Assembly: GCA_029959195.1 (NCBI GenBank)
Contig: CP114120.1
Coordinates: 1,798,001-1,862,000, forward strand
Direction of reading: 5' to 3'
From: Dictyophora rubrovolvata
Taxonomy: Eukaryota > Basidiomycota > Agaricomycetes > Phallales > Phallaceae
DNA length: 64,000 nt
Program-made: the position numbers and the translations under genes
Shown here: positions 57,302 to 64,000 of the stretch, one piece after another
Layout of the letters: every line of letters starts with the position of its first letter
Position numbering within the stretch: the stretch's first letter is position 1
Notes under the pieces: model-generated
Seen by the model: the letters and a program-made list of their open reading frames with translations, nothing else
Told to the model about the DNA's origin: nothing
The model's database searches: none

Positions 57302-60180
57302 ATGGCTGAGAATGTCACCAACTTTGGCTCTGATTTTCTCAAGTTTGATGTAACACCCGTACATCTCGCCATAACATGTGGGGGCGGTTTCATTGTCGTG
57401 GTCAGTATACTACACTCCATTTTTTTTTCAAACATCCAAAATGGTTTACTGAAACGTCCATCTTGTAGTTTGGCATGTTCTCACTGTTCCTTCGTGAAAA
57501 GGTAATTGTCTTGTTGCAGTACAAATCTATCAAAATAACCTTGCAAACCTCGCAGCTTTACATTGGAGAAGCATGCTGGGCATTCATCTTCGGTGTCGTC
57601 ATAGGACCATACGGTGCCAACATCTTCAACCCTCGTGATTGGTCTTCCAATGAGAGCACTTTGAATACCATTACCCTGGAAGTCACTCGAATAGTGTTGG
57701 CCATAGGTGTGTTCGCGATAGGTGTTGAGCTCCCTAAGCAGTATATGAAGAAGCACTGGCAAAGTCTGTTCTTTCTGCTGGTGCCCATCATGACCTGGGT
57801 CAGTATCCAACCTCTATCTTCCTTTCTGATGAATAATAATATATATATTATATCTTCAGGGTTGGTTTGTCTCTGCGGGTTTGATATATTCTCTTATACC
57901 GGGTCTATCGTTCCTCTCTTCACTAGCAGTCGGTGCTTGTTTAACACCTACCGACCCGATTCTCGCAGCTGCCGTTATTGGAGGAAAGTATGCAGACAAA
58001 CACGTTCCCGCACACCTTCGCCATCGTATGTTCTCTGTTTGCCATTTCTTTCATTTCATCCACATGTAGCTAATATCGTTTGGACAGTCCTCGCTGCTGA
58101 AAGTGGTTGCAACGATGGAGCAGCTTTCCCTTTTTTATTCATAGCTCTATATCTTACACTCCAAAAGAGTGATGCTCGTGCCGTCGAGGACTGGTTTTTG
58201 ATTACTATATTATGTTTGTACCCCTCAACCTAATCCATGCCGATCTCATCGTTTAATTATTGAATTTAGATCAAGTTACTCTCGGCGTCGTTTTTGGATC
58301 TCTCTTAGGATTCGGTTTCCGACATCTCATGCGCTTCTGTGAACGCAAAGACCTCATTGACCGGAAATCATACGTGGCTCAATATGTTGCGCTGGCCTTA
58401 TTCTCTGTTGGCTCAACCACCCTACTTGGCTCTGACGATCTTTTGTCAGCATTCGCCAGTGGTACTGCGTTTGCCTGGGATGGTTTCTTCAATAAGCAAA
58501 CTGAGGACAGTGGTTTCAGTTCGATTATTGACCTGTTATTCAACATTGCAGGCAAGTTCCAACCTTTCCTCTCTGAACTCATTGCATTTCTCATATCTTC
58601 CGTTAATAGCCTTTATCTATATTGGGGCATGGATGCCGTTCCACTTATTCACATCTGCCGCCCTCACGCTTAGCGTCTGGCGATTAATTGTACTAGCGAT
58701 TCTGGTTTTTATGCTGCGCCGACTGCCTATCATGCTGGCGTTGTATCGATGGATTCCTGACGTCAAAACTTTTCGAGAAGCGTTCTTCTCAGGTCTGATC
58801 CCGATCATCTTATTTTCTTTTACTTTGGCACACTGAAAAATTGTCTCCGTTCCTGTAGGTCATTTTGGTCCCATAGGAGTAGGCGCGGTTTTCATCAGTA
58901 CTCTGGCTGTAGAGCAATTACCTCCGCCGCATGATCCACCGCAAAATCAAGTGGAGCTTCTGGCCGCAAGTTTACAGCCCATTGTCGCGTTTATGGTACT
59001 GTGCAGTATCACGGTTCATGGCCTAAGCATTCCGTTTTTCTCCCTCAGTCGGCGTGTGCACTCTGTGTCCCGCACGTGGAGTAGGCATCAAAGTGCTGAT
59101 CTAGGTGGACCGGAATGGGAAACTCAAATAAGAAGAGTGAATCGTCCGGAAGATATTGTCATTAATCGTGACAGAGACGCAGCCGCCAACGCCATGGAAC
59201 TGGGCGAAAAGGTCGGATCTGAGACGGCAACCACTGTGGGTGTTACTGATAGAGGGGAAACGGATAACTCCCCGGATCGGGAACGCACACCGAGAGATGA
59301 GACTCCGCCCGATGGATCTGCTGAGAGCGGCGATAAGACAGAATGGAGAGAGGGATCTGATGTGGTCGTGGAACATAGTCGTGGTCCCGGGAATGAGGTA
59401 CGTTTTTTAGACCCTGTCATTGTTTAAATTTTTTGTCTGATAATTGGTTAGGTGGAAGTTGAAGTCTTACATGATTCTCAAGACCTTCATGAATCCGGTA
59501 AAATCTTTCATGAGGAAAATACCGATGTTCGCAAAGAGGTAGGAAAATATTTGGAGAAAGTGAAACATATACCGGCGGATGTCGAAAAAGAAGTGATTGG
59601 TGAGTTTGACGCAGCGAAGGAAGAAACTACCCGTCTCCGGGATGATACCGTGCGAGGTATACGACACGTGGAAGATACACTAACGAAACGACACGATAAA
59701 CACGAGGGAGACGAGAGTTCACATGAACCTGAACACGAGGGGGATTGGCAGGACGTGGAAGACGAAGAGGGGGAGAACACGCGAGGAAGGCTATTGACCG
59801 ACGAGAGAGTTAGGCCGTCACCGAAACCTCGACGACCCAAAATACGAATTGTTTCTGGAAAAAGACGAGACGGCCTTCGACATGCAAGCGGAAAGTCTAA
59901 AACACAACCGGCTACTCCAACGTCTCCTATGTTTGAAGAAGGAGAAGGAGAAGGAGAGGAAAAGCCAGCTCGAGGGCGTGATATGAGTCGAAGCCGATCT
60001 GTAGGCGATTTAGCTGAGGCGGGACGGACACAGCCTGCATCAGCAAGTCACCATCGTTCCCGACATGCAACGAAAGATTCCATTTCACGTTTGATACATG
60101 AAGCAGGGCATCATCGTGCGGAGTCGCCTGCTCGGTCGATTCGTTTCGCTGATCAGCAACCACCCTCTGAGATTGCTTAA
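57302..60180 (+). CDS. NHA1: Plasma-membrane Na+/H+ antiporter (NHA1/SOD2 type)
   Basis: Exchanges cytosolic Na+ (and often K+) for protons across the plasma membrane, for salt tolerance and pH control. Nine exons: 57302-57400, 57469-57501, 57556-57798, 57860-58025, 58088-58213, 58270-58551, 58610-58792, 58859-59397, 59452-60180; 799 residues. The N-terminus VTPVHLAITCGGGFIVVFGM leads to the CPA1-type core: LYIGEACWAFIFGVVIGPYG, VLAIGVFAIGVELPK, the TPTDP motif (ACLTPTDPILAAAV), and AESGCNDGAAFPFLF with the ion-binding ND pair. Later helices include FASGTAFAWDGFF and GAWMPFHLF, then GPIGVGAVFISTLAVEQLP. The C-terminal 340 residues are hydrophilic, acidic and basic by turns (EGEGEGEEKPARGRDMSRSR), matching the long regulatory tail of fungal NHA1. 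Intron 6 has a GC donor (GCAAGT). Confidence 0.93.
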
Positions 60181-60890
60181 GCTTCCTCTTATCGTCCGTA
60201 AACGATTACGAGCAACATTATGACCGCTGATGCGGCGAAATTTTTCCTTTTTCTTTTTGATTACTTCTGCTTCCATTTACGCATTGAAGTTCTCACTAAC
60301 CCATGTATACCAACGGTCTGTATGAATTTGCATTTACCGTATACTTGAACGATTGTTTGACTAAAATGACATTTTATCTCTTGTATCAACCAGATTTTTT
60401 TTCTTTTCTTCATACTCATTTTACCCATACTGCATTCACACTTACGATGCCCCTGTAATCTACATAGCAATATCAAAAGGGAGATATAGAAAGTACTGCT
60501 GGATCATGATTGTTTCGCTTCAAAAGTTTGTCTATTTTCGTTCAAAGTTGATGTGCCATACATGTGTATGCATCTTCAGGAAGCGTCCAAAACTTGACTT
60601 GAACATTTTTAGTTCGAGAAATAGAGGCCCTTCGGAGGGCTAAAGTAAAGCGATTGATACTGCATTGACATGCATGTGTTCGTAACATGCTGTATGACAG
60701 TGTGTATATTATTGACGGGGATAATACTAGGAAGGATTGGATAATGCGTTAAAAAGCCAAAATTCTGTAGCTTCTCACTATGCACAATCGCCACAACAGA
60801 ACATTTATATAAGTTTTATATTATTCAAAGTGAAACTGATAAATACCGTGCCTTCATAATACTGACAATAGAAAAAAAAGCATTATTTAT
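60181..60890. other. Convergent 3' region, NHA1 / MFS transporter
   Basis: Tail-to-tail spacer. Its right part, from about 60670, is duplicated downstream of the second transporter copy near 63474, so the duplication unit includes 3' flank. No gene seen. Confidence 0.5.
60670..60890. repeat. Duplicated 3' flank of MFS transporter, copy 1
   Basis: Shares words such as GTTCGTAACATGCTGTATG, ATTATTGACGGGGATA, GGAAGGATTGGATAA, AAATTCTGTAGC and GCCACAACAGAACATTT in the same order with the segment ending at 63694, with scattered substitutions and small indels. Confidence 0.85.
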
Positions 60891-62933
60891 TTAGGGCTGA
60901 ACATCGTTATCCTGCGGTTTGTCTTCGCTTTCTGGTACCTCCTTAACAGCCTGGGGAGCCTTTATGGGACCAATCGAATCCGTCATGAAAATCGCGAAAA
61001 TGACTGAGAAAACAACGCTTATGGCCAATAAAAACCAGAGTCCAGCTTGTCTCCCATTAAATTTCAGGGGACCGCCGTGACGAGTTTCTACGCTGGTTTG
61101 AATCGAAGTTACAATTGCAAGGCCGGCTCCTGCGCCTGTTTGCCCTGCTGCAATTAGAAGCGCAGAAGCAACGCCTGATATTTCGGGTGGGGTATTGGCG
61201 AGAAGAACAATGCTGGAAAATTGGTTTTATATCGTTGAAAACTTGAATAGAATTAGGAACGAGGAAACTTCACTTACTTAATCGTTGAGTATATTGTAGC
61301 TGCTCCAATAGTTCCTATTAGAAATCCAGGGAAACCAAATCGCCAATAATGATCCGGGGACTTATCGTATGGAAGTAAAATGTTGGCAATGATCATAAGG
61401 CCGAAACCCGATAATATGATCCATTTTGCCGGAATTTTTCTTTGCAGCTCAGCTGTCAAAGGGATTACTGGTAAAATCCCCATTGCAACTGGAAGACTAC
61501 ACAATGCATAGTATATACAAGGCGGGGGGGGGGGAAGGTAAGCAGTGGGTGGCGGGGCGTAATGGTGGTGAACTTACAAGTGAACTGCAACTTTAATCGG
61601 AGACCAGCCATCGATAACTTGCCAGTACCAGGAGAAGAGGGGATAAATGGAGCCCCACCACATGAAAGGTATGGCGTTTGTGGCAATAAGAATGCCCACG
61701 TTTTCGTATTTCCACACTTTGGGGGGTCTATCACAATATTAATAAATTAACTTCTCACTTCACTCGGCTACAAGACTCACAGTGCAGCGAGGTGTTCCGG
61801 TATATAAGCTTCATATATAAAAAAGCCCGCAGCAAGAAAAACCGAGAGGACGAGAGAGGCAATAACTTGGGCTGAACCCCAACCAGTACTTGAGCCCGAC
61901 GTAACAGCAAATATGAAGAGGATGAGGCTCGCTAAAATGAAAAGTATGAGAAAAAATATCATCTGATTTTGAAAGTTACCTGTCATAATCGACACTCCAA
62001 ATAGATCCAAGCGTTTGAAGCGGAGGAGTCTCTCAGCTCGTGACTCAATTAAATTAGAACGCTTAAGATTTGGGACAAGCAATAGGATGCCAATGGAAAT
62101 TGTACCGGAAAGAATGGCTCCGAAGTAAAATGTCCAAGGCCATGACACAAATTCCACAAATAAAGCTCCGACGAACAGTCCAAAAACTAGGAGTAAAAGG
62201 GAAGTTAAAGAAAAAGGCCAAATCACAAGTTGACAATATTACCCAATCCCAATCCGGCCATGCCACCAAAAACCGCGAGAGCTTTTGCTTGTGCCTGAGG
62301 CTCAGGGAAAAGATGCACAATTAAATGCTGTGAAGAGGGAATAGTCAACGCAGCGCCTAGATCACGACCAGTAATTAACAGATTCGTTCAGAAAACCACA
62401 GTATTTGGAATCAAATTACCGGCTCCCATCAATGCACGGAGTAAAATAATTGGAATTTCTTTCCGAATGAATCCTGCGACCAGAGTGAAGATGGTCAAGG
62501 ACGTAGAGCCGAACAAAAACACCCATTCTGTAATAAGAAATGGTTCAAATTCGCCCGCTGAGGAAGAAGAAAACTCACTTGGATTATATAGATCGCTTAC
62601 ACGACCAGACTGGAAACATTATTTTTTATAACGTTCATTTGTTTTGTTAAATAATTATGAATTGCGTACAATCAAAAGTAGAGCAGCAAATGTAAGCTGA
62701 TAGGCACCAAAGAGCCATACACTTTCATTATCGGGAATGTGAATCTGCAAAGACAATACCGGGAGCGCAGTGAAAAGCGACGAGTTGTTGAATGTGTCCA
62801 GAAAGAGAGCAGTGCATAGTATAATGAGAATGCTCAATTTGCGATATGGTGGCAAGGTGTTGAGCTCTGAAATTAAGGCTGTTTTCTCCGGCTTGCTGCT
62901 TGGCGGAGGCGAGTGGTCTTCAGTAGCTATCAT
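60891..62933 (-). CDS. MFS drug:H+ antiporter, DHA2-like (14-helix)
   Basis: Nine exons: 62670-62933, 62579-62609, 62420-62527, 62243-62356, 61980-62186, 61781-61931, 61578-61727, 61278-61496, 60891-61212; 521 residues, phases closing. After a short hydrophilic N-terminus the first helix is KLSILIILCTALFLDTFNNS. The major-facilitator signature of loop 2-3 is SGRVSDLYNPKWVFLFG, and motif C-like AGLGLGVFGLFVGALFVEFV follows, then SWPWTFYFGAILSGTISIGI. A charged central loop (NLKRSNLIESRAERLLRFKR) separates the halves. Further helices include LILFIFAVTSGSSTGWGSAQ and VASALLIAAGQTGAGAGLAI, and the end is acidic. Fourteen-helix topology and motifs suggest the DHA2 multidrug group; the substrate is unknown. 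A second copy follows immediately, so this is one of at least two tandem paralogues. Confidence 0.85.
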
Positions 62934-63694
62934 CTTGAAAGGATGACTGAGGGTGAAGGAATGGCGGCGACATAAGACCACGGCCTTTAGTATTTATGAA
63001 ATGTTTTCAACGGCCCAAAATGAAGGTGGGCATAACTGGCCGGGCGAGTCTTAAAATAAGGCACACAGGTTCAACAGGGTTCACCCAAGGTTCACCGTAC
63101 TAATTATAGAATACCGAATCGACCTAGATTATCTAGATCCAAGGAGAGTCTGAACGCAAAACCCTCTGTTTAAAAAGATTACTTCAGTCAATTTCGAGTT
63201 ATTCATCAATCATTTCATTGGTACTCACCTGTGGATAGAATTCACGCAGACGCTCACCTGTCACATGTCACGGTGCGCAGTCTCAGAATCAACTCGGGAG
63301 TCGGAATCAACTTCAAATTTATCATAGCTGTTTAAATTCAAACACATTAGCGTCCATTAAAGGCGAAGCTCTTTTGAAAACTTCAAGCTCTTTTTTTCGA
63401 GTATAAAATGTGTGATTTTTGTCCGGCTCCGAATACCTCAGTGGCAACTCGGAGGAGTGAGTAAATACTACTAAGTGTTCGTAACATGCTGTATGGACAG
63501 CCTGAGTCTGTGTATTATTGACGGGGATAGTAATACTGGGAAGGATTGGATAAGACATGTATGTCAAAAGATCAAAATTCTGTAGCATTATACACAGTTG
63601 CCACAACAGAACATTTTGTATAAGTTTGATATTCAAAGTGAAACTAATAAATACTGTGCCTCCATGATACCGACAACATATGAAAAAGCATTGT
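62934..63694. other. Spacer between tandem MFS copies
   Basis: Contains the promoter of copy 1 and, in its right half, the duplicated 3' flank of copy 2. CACCTGTCACATGTCACGGTG words lie near 63258. No independent gene. Confidence 0.5.
63474..63694. repeat. Duplicated 3' flank of MFS transporter, copy 2
   Basis: Counterpart of 60670-60890, in the same orientation relative to its gene. Substitutions and indels show it is not a very recent duplicate. Confidence 0.85.
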
Positions 63695-64000
63695 TTAAAG
63701 CTGAACATCGGAATTTTGCGAATTGTCTTCACTTTCTGTTATTTCTTTAACTTCTTTAATAGGAGCCTTTACGGGTCCAGTCGAATCCGTCATGAAGATA
63801 GCGAAAGTGATTGCGAAAACAACGCTTATAGCCAATAAAAACCAGAGTCCCGCTTGTCTTCCGTTAAACCTGAAGGGACCACCATGATGAATTTCTACGC
63901 TTGTTTGAATCGAAGTTACAATTGCAAGGCCAGCTGCTGCTCCTGTTTGCCCTGCTGCAATTAGAAGCGCAGAAGCAACGCCTGATATTTCGGGTGGGGT
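63695..64000 (-). CDS. MFS transporter, tandem paralogue, 3' end only (partial)
   Basis: The visible 306 bases are an open frame ending in TAA that aligns without gaps or stops to most of the last exon of the neighbouring transporter: TPPEISGVASALLIAAGQTG, then AAAGLAIVTSIQTSVEIHHG and NGRQAGLWFLLAISVV. Differences are mostly conservative, concentrated in the C-terminal cytosolic tail. The copy therefore looks functional as far as it can be seen; the rest lies beyond the right edge. Confidence 0.85.
   Translation of the reverse strand, partial: TPPEISGVASALLIAAGQTGAAAGLAIVTSIQTSVEIHHGGPFRFNGRQAGLWFLLAISVVFAITFAIFMTDSTGPVKAPIKEVKEITESEDNSQNSDVQL

Noticed and set aside
1-64000. CRISPR arrays, rRNA genes, intact transposons or virus-like elements
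   Set aside because: No regularly spaced repeats, rRNA words, long terminal repeats, or polymerase, capsid or integrase motifs were seen on either strand by eye.

Overview
The window is a gene-dense stretch of a filamentous basidiomycete nuclear genome, most likely Agaricomycetes. The evidence is the intron style (most genes have 4 to 14 exons split by introns of roughly 50-65 bases, mostly GT-AG with two or three GC-AG) and the protein families, several of which have a recognisable basidiomycete architecture: a Zn2Cys6 regulator, a CHFR-like RING/PBZ protein, a YEATS2-like protein and a short UbiA prenyltransferase. I reconstructed 22 protein-coding genes by reading exons and splice sites by eye. 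Exon sets were checked for phase closure. No database search was possible, so product names rest on motif and family recognition.

Layout. 1-373: last exons of a cullin (+). 2055-5808: kelch-BTB protein (-). 7348-8299: pyridoxamine-phosphate oxidase (+). 8843-10442: GDS1-type winged-helix protein (-), divergent from 10852-11413, the mitoribosomal IGR-motif protein mS41/Fyv4 (+). 11490-14209: MON1 (-). 15620-19326: a 14-exon Zn2Cys6 transcription factor (+). 20134-22569: CHFR-like RING E3 (+). 22570-28656: a 6.1 kb gene-poor interval carrying a degenerate cullin-like relic. 28657-31854: a large low-complexity transcription factor with a CENP-B/Tc5-type DNA-binding region (+). 33005-33416: small UPF0390/DUF2462 protein (-), divergent from FEN1/RAD27 (33639-35490, +). 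36130-39092: YEATS2-like protein (+). 39336-40312: MOB2-like (+). 41268-41990: small membrane/coiled-coil, probably mitochondrial protein (-), 102 bases from the start of POP1 (42093-45296, +). 45989-47780: alpha/beta-hydrolase-fold protein (-). 49082-50328: UbiA prenyltransferase (+). 50961-52093: Borealin/Nbl1 (-). 52961-54703: delta-12 fatty acid desaturase (-). 55132-56397: intron-less orphan (+). 57302-60180: Na+/H+ antiporter NHA1 (+). 60891-62933: DHA2-type MFS transporter (-), followed by the 3' end of a tandem second copy running off the right edge.

The genes are mostly housekeeping and cell-biology functions that do not form a pathway or cluster: ubiquitin ligases (cullin, CHFR-like), endolysosomal trafficking (MON1), mitosis (Nbl1, MOB2), replication and RNA processing (FEN1, POP1), chromatin (YEATS2-like, GDS1-like), and membrane lipid and ion homeostasis (FAD2, NHA1, UbiA). 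The most notable observations are the GC-AG introns, two micro-exons inside zinc-binding motifs, a transposase-derived DNA-binding domain in a host-type regulator behind a long gene-poor interval, the cullin relic, and the MFS tandem duplication. I saw no CRISPR array, no rRNA, no convincing tRNA, and no intact transposon or virus-like element.
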